From G020344215 sp039586575 (lineage in GTDB: Bacteria; Gemmatimonadota; Gemmatimonadetes; Palauibacterales; KS3-K002), in NCBI GenBank assembly GCA_039586575.1, contig JBDHKD010000017.1, positions 17,597 to 81,596 on the forward strand: a stretch of 64,000 nt of DNA. Direction: 5' to 3'. Positions 15,986 through 24,822 of this stretch are shown in pieces; the stretch's first letter is position 1, and each line of letters opens with the position of its first letter. A program made the position numbers and the translations under genes. The notes beneath the pieces are model-generated. The model was not told where the DNA came from. It saw only the letters and a list, made by a program, of their open reading frames with translations, and ran no database searches.

Positions 15986-17161
15986 TCAGGAGGCCGCCGG
16001 CGCCTGCAGCTCGGCCATTTTCGCCGCCGCTTCCCGCGCCGGCCCGAAGCCCGGCTCGGCCTCGCTCCAGACCTCGAGCGCAACGCGCAGATGCTCGAGC
16101 GCCTTCTCCCGCTCGCCAATCTCGGCGTAGAGCAGGGCCATCTCGTGGTGTGCGTCCGGGTTGAAAGGCGTTCTCGTCAGGTGCTCTTTCAGGTAGGTCT
16201 CTGACTCGCCGAACTGCCCCAGCAGGCGATGGCAGCGCGCGATACGACGCTTGACGTAGACATCGTTCGGGTTGAACTCGAGGGCACGCCTGTAGCTCTC
16301 TGTCGCCTCCCGGTACTCGTTGCGCATCTCATGTATCTGACCTCGCGCGTCGAGCACCATCCCGCGCCAGCCCTCGGCCGCTTCCCGCTCGACATACCGT
16401 TCAAAGTCGGCGAGCGCCTGCTCGGCGCGATCGGCGTCCTTGAGCTCGAGATAAACGCCGAGATAGCTGGCGGGGAGGGTGCTCTTGAGCGGTTCGGCCA
16501 GCTCGGTTTCCGCGGTCCGCAGGATCTCGAAAGCACGCTCCTCGCGACCCGCCGCCACGTAGAGGGCGAGCTCCGGCAACTTGTAGTAGGTCATCACGAG
16601 CGCGGCTGGATTGTACCGCTCGCGCTCGCGCCATTCTCGCTCCTTGTACTCGATCGACTCAGCCGGTCGGCCCCTCAGCATGGCATGCCTGCTCAAGCGC
16701 CAGAAGGCGACCACCCGGTCCTGTGCGGTCGTGGCTACCGCGAGCGCGTCCTCGAACTGGGCAAGCGCTTCATCGAAGCGACCGAGGTTGAATTCAGCAG
16801 TCGCCAGATCGCTCAGCAACCCCACGTTGTCCGGATCGAGCGCCAAGGCCTGTTCGAAGTAGGCCTTGCCGCGCTCATGCTCTCCCATGTCACAGTGAAC
16901 AGCGCCGAGGGCACGAAGCCCGCTAGGGTCGTCGGGGACCGCGGCGATGTAACGTTCGAAGTAGTCGACCGCCGGCTCGAACTCCTGCCTCCCTCGGTAG
17001 ATACTCCCGATCTCGCGCAGATACTCGTACTGGGTCGGCGCCAGCTCGAGGATCAACTCGTACTCGGCGATGGCCTTGTCGATCTCATTCCCGCGCCTCG
17101 GCGATCCGGAATCGCCTGACCGGGTCCGGCCGAATGGCTTCGTAGTAAACGTAGCGAACAT
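15986..17161 (-). CDS. TPR protein, C-terminal part of a frameshifted gene
   Basis: The frame encodes about seven tetratricopeptide repeats, for example NEIDKAIAEYELILELAP, EFEPAVDYFERYIAAVPDD and HERGKAYFEQALALDPDN. TPRs form protein-interaction superhelices. The first about 24 codons (from the ATG at 17161) make no sense and overlap the upstream frame; meaningful sequence starts near 17104. Immediately upstream in another frame, the gene at 17085-18236 ends with its own TPR-like helices and a TGA at the same spot. One missing base there would join both into a protein of about 750 residues. I read the two as one gene split by a frameshift, either real or an assembly error. The alternative is two separate overlapping genes, but this half has no credible start of its own. 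Confidence 0.7.
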   Translation of the reverse strand: MFATFTTKPFGRTRSGDSGSPRRGNEIDKAIAEYELILELAPTQYEYLREIGSIYRGRQEFEPAVDYFERYIAAVPDDPSGLRALGAVHCDMGEHERGKAYFEQALALDPDNVGLLSDLATAEFNLGRFDEALAQFEDALAVATTAQDRVVAFWRLSRHAMLRGRPAESIEYKEREWRERERYNPAALVMTYYKLPELALYVAAGREERAFEILRTAETELAEPLKSTLPASYLGVYLELKDADRAEQALADFERYVEREAAEGWRGMVLDARGQIHEMRNEYREATESYRRALEFNPNDVYVKRRIARCHRLLGQFGESETYLKEHLTRTPFNPDAHHEMALLYAEIGEREKALEHLRVALEVWSEAEPGFGPAREAAAKMAELQAPAAS

Positions 17162-18236
17162 CGTACTGCCAGCTCTCGGGCAGCTTGTACAGATACCGCA
17201 ATGCCATCTCTGCCGCGCTGTCCGCTTTTTCGGCCTCGTTGAGGATCAGATAGGTGACGGCGAGGTAGTACTGCGCGAAGACCGCCGTGGGGTCTACCGC
17301 GACCGAGCGCTCGAGATAGTCACGAGCGGCCACCCAATCGTTAGTCGTGATGGTCTCGTTGAAGGCAAGAACGAGGTACTTGAGAGCCTCGGGATCGCGT
17401 GTCAGGATATCGGCAACGGGCAGATCCTTCGTCTCCTCGATGTGCCGCTCGGGCACTCCCACGTCACGCCTGAGCTGGACCGTCATAGCATCGACCAGCC
17501 CGATGTCCTTGCCCGTATACGTGCGCTCGGAGACCCGCCGCTGCCGCCGGGTCTCGTACAGCGACACGTCGACGACAAGCTCGTCGCCCTCGTGCGTGTA
17601 CGATCCGAAGGTGAAGTAGTCCTGATGCTGCTCACGGGCTATGTTCGCCATCAACGGCACCGACATGCCGACGGCCAGCGGATGTCCGACTCGTTGCAAA
17701 CTCGCCTGCAGCTCCTCCCCTCCCCCCACCTGGAGGTAGATGTCCTGCTGTAGATCGATGATCAGTCCCAGCCTGATGCCGAGCTGCAGCCAGGCGAAAG
17801 TCGAATCGCCCGACTGGTTCTCGAACCCGAAGACCAGCACCGATTTCCGGAACTCGCTCTTCGGTACGACACGCTCGACCGTCCCGCCTTCTTCCGTTTG
17901 CAGAGTCAATGTCGTCGTCGTCGCACCGAGCGGCCGATCGGAGAACACGACGACCACGATGGCGGCTGCCACCAAGAAGTTCAGCGGTATTCCAACCTTC
18001 TCCGCCGCCGACCAGTCCTGCCGACCCGGCTTGCCGTGATTGTAAGCCAGCATCAGCACGCTGGGGATCAGCAAGCCACAGCCGACCATGCTCAACCCGA
18101 TCAGATGCGGTGACAGCGCGAAGCGGTCTACCAGGAGGTTGACGAACTCGACCACAATCCAGGACGCGGCCAGGTACAGCCCCAGGATGTGGGGCACCCG
18201 CCGTTCCATGAGGTGGCTGAAAAGAGCAAAAGCCAT
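17085..18236 (-). CDS. Membrane-anchored TPR protein, N-terminal part of a frameshifted gene
   Basis: This 383-residue half starts at an ATG with a GGAGGAAGAGG box. It has three or four membrane segments (about residues 15-35, 44-65, 85-102) preceded by MERRVPHILGLYLAASWIVVE, similar to TPR/adenylate-cyclase-like receptor proteins that begin with a short cytoplasmic piece and a hydrophobic bundle. Residues about 125-265 look like the periplasmic FlgO/TolB-N-like domain (KSVLVFGFENQSGDSTFAWL and following beta strands) often found before TPRs. The first TPR-like helices follow (DWVAARDYLERSVAVDP). The frame ends at 17085 just where the TPR array continues in another frame. The likely role is envelope sensing or scaffolding; no catalytic domain is present. 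Confidence 0.72.
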   Translation of the reverse strand: MAFALFSHLMERRVPHILGLYLAASWIVVEFVNLLVDRFALSPHLIGLSMVGCGLLIPSVLMLAYNHGKPGRQDWSAAEKVGIPLNFLVAAAIVVVVFSDRPLGATTTTLTLQTEEGGTVERVVPKSEFRKSVLVFGFENQSGDSTFAWLQLGIRLGLIIDLQQDIYLQVGGGEELQASLQRVGHPLAVGMSVPLMANIAREQHQDYFTFGSYTHEGDELVVDVSLYETRRQRRVSERTYTGKDIGLVDAMTVQLRRDVGVPERHIEETKDLPVADILTRDPEALKYLVLAFNETITTNDWVAARDYLERSVAVDPTAVFAQYYLAVTYLILNEAEKADSAAEMALRYLYKLPESWQYDVRYVYYEAIRPDPVRRFRIAEARE

Positions 18237-18443
18237 GGGTGTGACCTCTTCCTCCCTTACGAGGATCGCGGGACGACCGTTTCGGTCCGCCCCTTTCCTA
18301 GTCGGTTTGCAGTGCAGCTAGTCAATATTTGGGCCGCGGGTTCGCCGCGCCAGTCGCCGTTGCCACCCATCGTGCCCCAGCATACAATACCCGAGTTCCG
18401 CCGCGCCTATTCACGAGCCGACACGGCAACGCCCGTTTGCCCT

Positions 18444-19058
18444 ATGTGGACCTTCAGCATGAGCAGAGGCTCGAGCGCGTTTTTCGCCGCTTCCATGGCC
18501 ATCGCCGCCTTTGCGGCCGACGCGGCGGCGCAGGAGCACCCTGCACCGGCCGGCTTCGGGTTCGGACTGAGCGCCGGGTACGTGGACTTCAGCGGCGACG
18601 AACTGGAGGCCGTCAAAGGTGGTTTTGGCGCTCAAGCGACCGGGCGTTACACCTGGGAGAACGCCTTCCAGCTAGTCCTGGGAGTCCAGTACAGCCGCCA
18701 CAGCAACACGGGCTCGGCGAGTGACACTCACTTCCTGGTGGTCTTCATCGATCCGCGCTACGTGTTCCGGTTGTACTCGTCGGAACGCCTAGCACCTTTC
18801 TTCGGCGGGCGGCTGGCCTACGTACGCCAGGGTGTAAGCGGCGATGGGGTCGAGGGGAGCGGTGCCGGAGTTCTGGCCGGCATAACGGCCGGTTTCATCT
18901 GGGAGTTGTCGCAGCGGGTGGCGATCGAGCCGTCCGTATCCTTCGGCGGGGTCTGGCTCAAAGAGAATCTGTTGGGAGGCGGCACTCCGCAGTCGGACGA
19001 CGCGACCGGTAGCACCAGCACGTTCCAGCTCGGCATCGCAGTTTCTTTCCCGCGCTAG
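18444..19058 (+). CDS. Outer-membrane beta-barrel protein
   Basis: From the ATG at 18444 the product is about 204 residues, with a signal peptide (AFFAASMAIAAFAADAAAQ) and then alternating beta strands rich in Gly and aromatic residues (FGLSAGYVDFSGDE, YTWENAFQLVLGVQYSRHS). The last strand ends in Phe-Pro-Arg after FQLGIAVSF, as in OmpW/OmpA-like small barrels. An ATG at 18459 is a possible alternative start. The gene is convergent with the cyclase gene, whose stop is one base away. Function beyond a small outer-membrane barrel is unknown. Confidence 0.75.
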   Translation: MWTFSMSRGSSAFFAASMAIAAFAADAAAQEHPAPAGFGFGLSAGYVDFSGDELEAVKGGFGAQATGRYTWENAFQLVLGVQYSRHSNTGSASDTHFLVVFIDPRYVFRLYSSERLAPFFGGRLAYVRQGVSGDGVEGSGAGVLAGITAGFIWELSQRVAIEPSVSFGGVWLKENLLGGGTPQSDDATGSTSTFQLGIAVSFPR

Positions 19059-19059
19059 C

Positions 19060-19695
19060 TCAACGATCCCGCTTCAGTGTACCGGGGGGCATCAAGATGG
19101 CCCGCACCGGCGCCGCTTCCGCCTCTGCCAGTTTCAAAGGCAGCGCGATGAGATCATAGTCGCCGGGATCGGCACGCGAGAGGTCGAGGTTCTCGAGAAT
19201 AGGCAGGCCGGCGCCGCCGAGGATTCGATGCGCGCTCATCGTCGCGCTGTCCACAGGATCGACGGATGGCGCATCGGTTCCGTAGAGTCTCAACCCGGCA
19301 TTGACCAGGGCGACGGCACCCTCAGGACTGAGCGGGGGAAAGTCGCTGACGAACTCTTGGAGCCGCACTGTGTCCAGCGATCGGACGAGCACACGTGAGC
19401 AGCCGATAGCCTCAGACTTCTCCAGAACCTCTACGGTCACAGCCTCGTGTCCGCGTGCATCGATGACGCGCACCGGCCCGAGAAACGTCGCAAGCTCGAA
19501 CGCTCCGGTCAGATGACCATCCGGATCGTAGTGTGCGGGCGCGTCGGCGTGTGTGCCGACGTGGGGGCTGAAGGTGATACGAGACAGGGTAACGGTGTCG
19601 CCCCTGGCTACATGCAGCGTCCAGTCGATCGCCAACGGTGTGTCGCCGGGCCACGTCGCAGTGTCGCGAGCGAGCGGTCGAGTGATGTCAATCAT
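19060..19695 (-). CDS. Cyclase family protein (kynurenine formamidase-like)
   Basis: The product is 211 residues from the ATG at 19695 (MIDITRPLARDTATWPGDTP). The metal-binding signature SPHVGTHADAPAHYDPDG, the HxGTHxDxPxH pattern of the Cyclase/KynB family, lies near residue 48. These enzymes hydrolyse N-formylkynurenine or related amides with a dinuclear metal site. The start lies 8 bases inside the upstream DoxX gene, so the two are translationally coupled. No other tryptophan-degradation gene is in the window, so the specific substrate is not proven. Confidence 0.85.
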   Translation of the reverse strand: MIDITRPLARDTATWPGDTPLAIDWTLHVARGDTVTLSRITFSPHVGTHADAPAHYDPDGHLTGAFELATFLGPVRVIDARGHEAVTVEVLEKSEAIGCSRVLVRSLDTVRLQEFVSDFPPLSPEGAVALVNAGLRLYGTDAPSVDPVDSATMSAHRILGGAGLPILENLDLSRADPGDYDLIALPLKLAEAEAAPVRAILMPPGTLKRDR

Positions 19696-20140
19696 AGGGC
19701 GTTTCACCGACGCGACTACGTCTTGGCGGCCCACCCCAACCCAAGATATCGCGATCGACCGACAGCCGGCCCGCACCGGTCACGAACAAGGCGAGTGCCA
19801 TCATCAAGAGAACGAAGTCGAACTCGAAGCCTCCAACCAGTCCCAGATCGGATTTCAGCTTGAGGATCGCCACGGCCATCACGCAGGCCATCAGAAAAGC
19901 GGCTGGCCGGGTCATTAGCCCGACGATGACGAGCAGTCCACCGAACGTTTCCACGAGGGCGACCACCCAAGCCCAAAAGACGGGATACGGCCAACCCCAA
20001 GTGTCGATGTTGAAGCCTTCTGGCGTGCCGAGCGGTCCGGTGAGCTTTGCCCAACCATGCGCCATGAAGACCAAACCCAGCGCCAGACGGAGTGGGATCG
20101 CGCCCCACTCCGGCAAATAGCGTTGAAGGAACCAGCGCAT
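19688..20140 (-). CDS. DoxX family membrane protein
   Basis: The 150-residue protein has four hydrophobic segments and the DoxX pattern: LRLALGLVFMAHGWAKL at the first helix, VALVETFGGLLVIVGLMTRPAA at the second, and then two more helices. DoxX-like proteins are small membrane proteins linked to thiol/oxidative stress and quinone chemistry, and their biochemical role is mostly open. It overlaps the downstream cyclase gene by 8 bases, which suggests a functional link. FxsA lies 49 bases upstream on the same strand. Confidence 0.85.
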   Translation of the reverse strand: MRWFLQRYLPEWGAIPLRLALGLVFMAHGWAKLTGPLGTPEGFNIDTWGWPYPVFWAWVVALVETFGGLLVIVGLMTRPAAFLMACVMAVAILKLKSDLGLVGGFEFDFVLLMMALALFVTGAGRLSVDRDILGWGGPPRRSRVGETPYD

Positions 20141-20189
20141 CGCCTCGTCCTACGTCATCGTCTTACTTGCCACATCATTCCCCCCGGCT

Positions 20190-20675
20190 TCACTCGGCGC
20201 CCGGGGTATCGATCTCACGCCCCCTCGGCCGTCCAGCTCCGCCAGCCTCCGGGTCGGCATCCGGGCGCTTCCACCCGGCAGTCGTCTGCACGTAGACCTG
20301 TCCCCGGCTCACCAGCTTGCCAGCAAATCGAGCTGCGAGGCGATCCTGCAGCCACCGCCGGCTCGGTCGCGCCAGCAGCGTGAACCCGAGGAAGTCGGTC
20401 AGCAAGCCGGGCGTCAACAAGAGGGCGCCCCCGACGAAGATCGACAACCCGTCGAGGATCGGGCGGCCGGGGATCCGACCTTGATAGACATCGATCTGGA
20501 AGGCGCGCCAGGCGCGAAGCCCCTCTCGGCTCGCCAGCGCCGCCCCCAAGATGCCGGTGACCACAATCAGACCGAGCGTCGGCCACAGACCGATCCACCG
20601 ACCCAGCTGTATGAGCAGAGCCAGCTCCACGATGGGGACGAGGATGAACAACAGTATCAGTTTGCGGAAGATCAT
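20190..20675 (-). CDS. fxsA: FxsA family membrane protein
   Basis: The 161-residue membrane protein has the FxsA pattern: a first hydrophobic segment with VPIVELALLIQLGRWIG, a second LIVVTGILGAALASREGLR, then PILDGLSIFVGGALLLTPGLLTD and a polar C-terminal tail. In E. coli FxsA relieves phage T7 exclusion by F plasmids; its normal role is unknown. It lies 7 bases from the DUF393 gene upstream, in a small minus-strand run of membrane and redox genes. Confidence 0.87.
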   Translation of the reverse strand: MIFRKLILLFILVPIVELALLIQLGRWIGLWPTLGLIVVTGILGAALASREGLRAWRAFQIDVYQGRIPGRPILDGLSIFVGGALLLTPGLLTDFLGFTLLARPSRRWLQDRLAARFAGKLVSRGQVYVQTTAGWKRPDADPEAGGAGRPRGREIDTPGAE

Positions 20676-20682
20676 TCCCCGA

Positions 20683-21066
20683 TCAGGCCTCTCCCGTCAC
20701 CCCACCGCGGCGACATACTTCGCTCTCACATCCAAAGCGGTGGCGATGCCTCGCGACCCAGCGATAAGCACGCTCCGCTGCGAACATGACACCCGGCAGG
20801 CTGAAAAGCCACACCAGGGGGCGAACCCGCGGCAGCAAGCGCAGCAACTCACGCGCCGCCTGCGCACCGCGCCAGACTTCTCCCGCAGGCGAAACGAGAT
20901 GCATCGCCTCCTCTACGTCGGCTCGGCTCACGCCGAAGCGCACCGGGTCCAACTCCTGGAAAGGAATCGCTTGCACCCGGCGCTCGCGATCCCAACGCAT
21001 GAGCCGCTCGACTTGCCGCCGGCAGAATCCGCAATCGCCGTCGTAGATCAGTATCCAGGAACCCAT
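20683..21066 (-). CDS. DCC family thiol-disulfide oxidoreductase-like protein (DUF393)
   Basis: The 127-residue protein starts MGSWILIYDGDCGFCRRQVE; the YDGDCGFC motif near the N-terminus defines the DCC/DUF393 family, a thioredoxin-like fold with a CxxC-like Asp-Cys-Gly-Phe-Cys site. A hydrophobic stretch (LLPRVRPLVWLFSLPGVMF) follows in the second half, typical of the family. Redox function is inferred from the motif. It sits between a small membrane protein and FxsA on the same strand. Confidence 0.85.
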   Translation of the reverse strand: MGSWILIYDGDCGFCRRQVERLMRWDRERRVQAIPFQELDPVRFGVSRADVEEAMHLVSPAGEVWRGAQAARELLRLLPRVRPLVWLFSLPGVMFAAERAYRWVARHRHRFGCESEVCRRGGVTGEA

Positions 21067-21076
21067 CCGCCGTGCA

Positions 21077-21505
21077 TCACGCTGTGGTCTCGCGATAGAG
21101 CCAGCCGCCGGCGAGCGCTGCTATCACGACCTCTACCAGCCCCCAGGCGGCCGGCAACACGAGAAGCCCGGGGTCGAACAGACCAGTCAGCCCTATGTCC
21201 AGAAGCCGCCAAGCATAGGCGAGCAGCCAGACGACCAGCCCGGCGAGCACGGCGGTCTTCGGTCCGGGGCCGAAACGTGGTCGCATCGCGGCATAGATCC
21301 ACACGGTGATGATCCCGAGCAGGAACCCGACCACCAGGTACACGGCGATCGTACCACCGCCCGGCTGCGCCATACCGAGCTCTCGCAGGGCCAGTTCCCA
21401 GCTTTCGGCCATGACGGCCAAGCCGAGGACCATCTCGCTCAGGTTGATGATCAGGCCGGCGAGCAAGCCTCCCAGAATAACGCGGCCGACGTCGATCCTA
21501 CCCAT
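21077..21505 (-). CDS. Four-helix membrane protein of unknown function
   Basis: From the ATG at 21505, which has GGAGG six bases upstream, the product is 142 residues with four hydrophobic segments (about residues 8-30, 52-70, 82-98, 108-132). Residues such as the Asn and Glu in LIINLSEMVLG lie within the first helix. I recognise no family. It is divergent from phosphofructokinase and is the first gene of a same-strand run with DUF393, FxsA, DoxX and cyclase. Confidence 0.65.
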   Translation of the reverse strand: MGRIDVGRVILGGLLAGLIINLSEMVLGLAVMAESWELALRELGMAQPGGGTIAVYLVVGFLLGIITVWIYAAMRPRFGPGPKTAVLAGLVVWLLAYAWRLLDIGLTGLFDPGLLVLPAAWGLVEVVIAALAGGWLYRETTA

Positions 21506-21722
21506 CTGCAACCTCCGGCGTTGGCGGCCCCACCGCGCTGCTCACCGCGGCTGCGGAGCGCTGGCTTGTTGGGAGTACGAGAGGGATAGAATGAGCGGCC
21601 GGCCGCCGGCTGTCCAGAGAGCCGAATTTCGCAAAGCGAGCGGAGACCTTAGTGTTGTAGTGAGCGACGTTCTACAGAGTGGTCATGCATCTCACGCTTA
21701 CGTACGGGCCGGCAGGTTTCGC

Positions 21723-22799
21723 ATGGGCAAGAAGAAGATCGCCATCAATACCGGCGGCGGCGACGCGCCGGGGCTGAACGCCGTCATCCGAGCCGCCACC
21801 CTCGCGGCGCTGAATCGCGATTGGGAGGTCTACGGGATCCATCGGGCCTACGCCGGGCTACTGGGTGAGGACGAGATCGTCCCGCTCACCCGGGATTCGG
21901 TCCGCGGCATCACTCACATCGGCGGCACCATACTGGGCACAACGAACCGGGGGAACCCGTTTGCGCGCCCGGTCCAACAGCCCGATGGCACGACAGAGGT
22001 GGTGGACTGTTCCGACGAGGTCATCAAAGCCTTTCGCGAACGCGGCTTCGAGGCCTTGATCGCCATCGGCGGCGACGGCAGCCTGAAGATCGCCGAGCAA
22101 CTCTATAAGAAGGGCCTGCCCGTCGTGGGCGTGCCCAAGACCATCGACAACGACATCGAGGGCACCTCCCTAACGTTCGGCTTCCTCACCGCCGTCGACA
22201 TCGCGACCGAGGCCATCGGCCGCCTGCACTCGACCGCCCAGGCCCACGAGCGTGTCATGGTCGTCGAAGTCATGGGTCGCGATAGTGGCTGGATCGCGTT
22301 GTTCTCCGGAGTCGCCGGCACGGCCGACGTCATCCTCATCCCGGAAATCCCCTACCAGATCGACAAGGTTTGTGAAAAGGTCATGGAAAGGGAGCGGGCC
22401 GGCCGACGCTTTACCATCGTCGTCGTCGCCGAAGGCGCCTTTCCCGCCGGAGGCGCTCCGGTCTTCAAGGATCCGGAGACCAAGCGACTCGGTGACATTT
22501 GTGAGGTGGTGGCGAACGACATATCGCAACGGACCGGTAAGGAGTCCAGGGCCATGGCGCTGCGCCACCTGCAGCGCGGCGGTGCTCCTATCTCGTACGA
22601 CCGCCTCATCGCCCTCCGCTTCGGCGCGGCGGCCATCGAATGTGTCGAGCAGGGCGACTTCGGCTGCATGGTGGCCTTGGATCCACCCTACGTACGGAGG
22701 ATACCGCTCGACATCGCGTTGAGTCACCAGAAGCGCGTGCCGATCGACGGCGATGTCGTCGCCACCGCGCGGGCCCTCGGTATCAGCTTCGGAGATTAG
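21723..22799 (+). CDS. pfkA: ATP-dependent 6-phosphofructokinase
   Basis: The product is 358 residues from the ATG at 21723, chosen because MGKKKIAINTGGGDAPG is the natural family start; in-frame upstream codons would add unsupported sequence. It phosphorylates fructose 6-phosphate in glycolysis. The nucleotide motif is AIGGDGSLKIA, where Gly at the position after GGD marks ATP rather than pyrophosphate use. PKTIDND holds the catalytic Asp pair, and MGRDSGW contacts the substrate. The Lys in PKTIDND and the insertions fit the mixed-substrate group III enzymes of actinobacteria and relatives, which often lack allosteric control. The last 17 bases overlap the convergent hydrolase gene. Confidence 0.92.
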   Translation: MGKKKIAINTGGGDAPGLNAVIRAATLAALNRDWEVYGIHRAYAGLLGEDEIVPLTRDSVRGITHIGGTILGTTNRGNPFARPVQQPDGTTEVVDCSDEVIKAFRERGFEALIAIGGDGSLKIAEQLYKKGLPVVGVPKTIDNDIEGTSLTFGFLTAVDIATEAIGRLHSTAQAHERVMVVEVMGRDSGWIALFSGVAGTADVILIPEIPYQIDKVCEKVMERERAGRRFTIVVVAEGAFPAGGAPVFKDPETKRLGDICEVVANDISQRTGKESRAMALRHLQRGGAPISYDRLIALRFGAAAIECVEQGDFGCMVALDPPYVRRIPLDIALSHQKRVPIDGDVVATARALGISFGD

Positions 22800-24447
22800 C
22801 GAGTCGCGCGACCAGCCAGTCGGCCAGGTAGCTCAAGAAGACAGGATCGATCTCGGCATCCGGATCGACGTATTCGGCGAGCCCCTCACCCCGCGATACC
22901 GCGAACAGGTGGTTGAGCTCGGGGAAGATCTTCACTTCGTATTCGTGGTGGCCCGCTTCGCCTAACGCGTCGCCCAGTCGACGGGCGTGGTCGGGCACGA
23001 CCTGGATATCCTGGCCGCCGTTCACGACCAGCACGGACGCCGTCACCTCACGAATCGTGGCCAGCGGGTCGTGCTCGATGTGCTCTCGCAGCCAACGCTG
23101 CTGGCCCGCCGTCAGCTCGACATCCTCGGGCTCGCGACCCTCCCTGATGGCCTGCATGAAGTCGAGGGTAGAGGTCCTGGCACGCTCCACGTCCGCCGAA
23201 TCTCCGCCGGCGGCGATCGTCAGTCCCACCGTCTGCTCGACGATCACCGAATCGAGGGGTGCGGCGGTACCGGCCATCAGAACGATCGCGGCGATATCAC
23301 TGTCGCTGGCCGCAACCATCGGCGCGATGATTCCCCCTTCACTGTGACCCACCAGCGCGATGCGCTCCGAGTCGATGTCGGGGCGACTCCTCAAGAAACG
23401 AACTGCGGCCTGCGCATCGCTCACCAGTTCGCGGAGCCCCGCCTCGTTCAGGTCGCCGCCGCTCGCGCCCACACCACGATCATCGCAGCGCAGCACCGCG
23501 ATGTCGCGTCGGACCAGCGTATCGGCGATGGTACGGAAGATCCCGAGCTTTAGGCCGCCAGGCCCCGGCGTGTTCTCGTCCCGATCCTGCTCGCCAGAGC
23601 CGGTGATCAGCAGGGCCGCCGGCCAGGGACCGCGGCCTCTCGGCGTCGATAGGGTTCCAGCCAGCGTTATCGCGCCCGACTCGAACCGTACCTCCTCGCT
23701 ATTGTAGGCGGCCCCCGATCCCGGGCTCGGATCGGGGGTCGCCTCGCTGACGATCAGCGCCTCGGACCAGTCCTTATACGTCTCGTCCACCGCCTCGAAG
23801 CTCTGAAGCGGGACGGTGATCTTCAGCGGCCTGCCATCGTCGGCCAACCAAACGTAAACCCCCAGCATGTTGGCGACGTTCATGAAATAGCGACGGAAGG
23901 ACAGCGATTCGTCACCTCGCGTTGCCGAGCCGGCATCCTGGAGCTCGACGGTGACCGGTACCCTTGGGAAGGCGAGGAATTCCTGCGTCTCTCCCACGGC
24001 CCCGTCGTGCAACCATGCGAACTGCGCGATGTGGTGTATGACGTTGTTCGACATGAGAACCGAGGTCGCCGGCGTCTCCACGGTATCGGACGCCGTCGAG
24101 CCACCGGTCGTTCGCTCCTGGATGACATGGTCATCCTGGCGCCAGAGCGCGACCGCCGTGGTCTCGCCGTTGACCGTCGCCTCGACGCGCCCCGTGCGTA
24201 ACTCCAGTCGCGCGCCAGTCCCGATTTCCAGGCTCTGTAGGATGTGGTAGGGGCCCGCGGTCAGGTCGACCTCGCCCGTCAAGCGATAGCCATCCTCGAC
24301 TCGCGTGACCTGGTAAACCTCGAACCCGGCATCAGCCGCGCCGAGGGTGAACAAGAGACGGCCCTCCAACCGGTCCGGCACCTGCGCTTTCAGCCCCGGA
24401 ACGGCGAGCAGGGCAAGCATCAGCAGGGCGATATAGTTGCGGAACAT
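22783..24447 (-). CDS. Secreted alpha/beta hydrolase (serine peptidase/esterase-like)
   Basis: The 554-residue product has a signal peptide (MFRNYIALLMLALLAVPGLKAQ). Residues about 25-240 form a beta-rich domain, followed by an alpha/beta hydrolase of the dipeptidyl-peptidase-like/S9-like type: LLITGSGEQDRDEN for the oxyanion region, the nucleophile Ser in LVGHSEGGIIAP, Asp in VVNGGQDIQV and His in FPELNHLFA. Secreted two-domain hydrolases like this are common in Gemmatimonadota and Bacteroidota. The substrate (peptide or ester) is unknown. Its 3' end overlaps pfkA by 17 bases tail to tail. Confidence 0.85.
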   Translation of the reverse strand: MFRNYIALLMLALLAVPGLKAQVPDRLEGRLLFTLGAADAGFEVYQVTRVEDGYRLTGEVDLTAGPYHILQSLEIGTGARLELRTGRVEATVNGETTAVALWRQDDHVIQERTTGGSTASDTVETPATSVLMSNNVIHHIAQFAWLHDGAVGETQEFLAFPRVPVTVELQDAGSATRGDESLSFRRYFMNVANMLGVYVWLADDGRPLKITVPLQSFEAVDETYKDWSEALIVSEATPDPSPGSGAAYNSEEVRFESGAITLAGTLSTPRGRGPWPAALLITGSGEQDRDENTPGPGGLKLGIFRTIADTLVRRDIAVLRCDDRGVGASGGDLNEAGLRELVSDAQAAVRFLRSRPDIDSERIALVGHSEGGIIAPMVAASDSDIAAIVLMAGTAAPLDSVIVEQTVGLTIAAGGDSADVERARTSTLDFMQAIREGREPEDVELTAGQQRWLREHIEHDPLATIREVTASVLVVNGGQDIQVVPDHARRLGDALGEAGHHEYEVKIFPELNHLFAVSRGEGLAEYVDPDAEIDPVFLSYLADWLVARLANLRS

Positions 24448-24501
24448 GAGTATCTCTTTCGGTTCTGGTCCGTGAAGGCCGGCGCGGCTTCAGCTCGCCC
24501 G

Positions 24502-24822
24502 CTACAGCGGCTCGATCTTCACCGCATTCCCGTAGACCAAGATCTCCGCTGCGCTGCCCATGATGTACGAGGTGGAGAAGCGCAGATCGACGATCGCATT
24601 GCCGCCCAACTCGTTCGCGTGCGCGATCATCCGATCGATGGCCTGTTCCCGGGACTCCGCCATCATCTTGGTGTATTCCTCGATCTCTCCACCCACCAGG
24701 TTCTTGAGTACAGCCAGGATATCACGTCCGACATGACGCGCGCGGATCGTGTTGCCGCGCACGAGGCCCAGGGTCTCGGTGACACGATGGCCAGCGATCT
24801 CAGCACCAGGTGTAATGATCAT
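24502..24822 (-). CDS. YbjQ family protein (UPF0145)
   Basis: From the ATG at 24822 the product is 106 residues and matches the YbjQ/UPF0145 heavy-metal-binding-like family: GHRVTETLGLVRGNTIRARH, then NAIVDLRFSTSYIMGSAAEI and GNAVKIEPL at the end. These form pentameric beta-rich rings of unclear role. The start shares ATGA with the stop of the anti-sigma-like gene, so it is translated with it and is the third gene of a sigma factor operon. A longer in-frame start would sit inside the upstream gene and is unlikely. Confidence 0.88.
   Translation of the reverse strand: MIITPGAEIAGHRVTETLGLVRGNTIRARHVGRDILAVLKNLVGGEIEEYTKMMAESREQAIDRMIAHANELGGNAIVDLRFSTSYIMGSAAEILVYGNAVKIEPL

Noticed and set aside
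21560..21595. TTGTTG and TAGAAT upstream of pfkA as a promoter
   Set aside because: The 15-base spacing is too short and neither box is strong; not firm enough to list.
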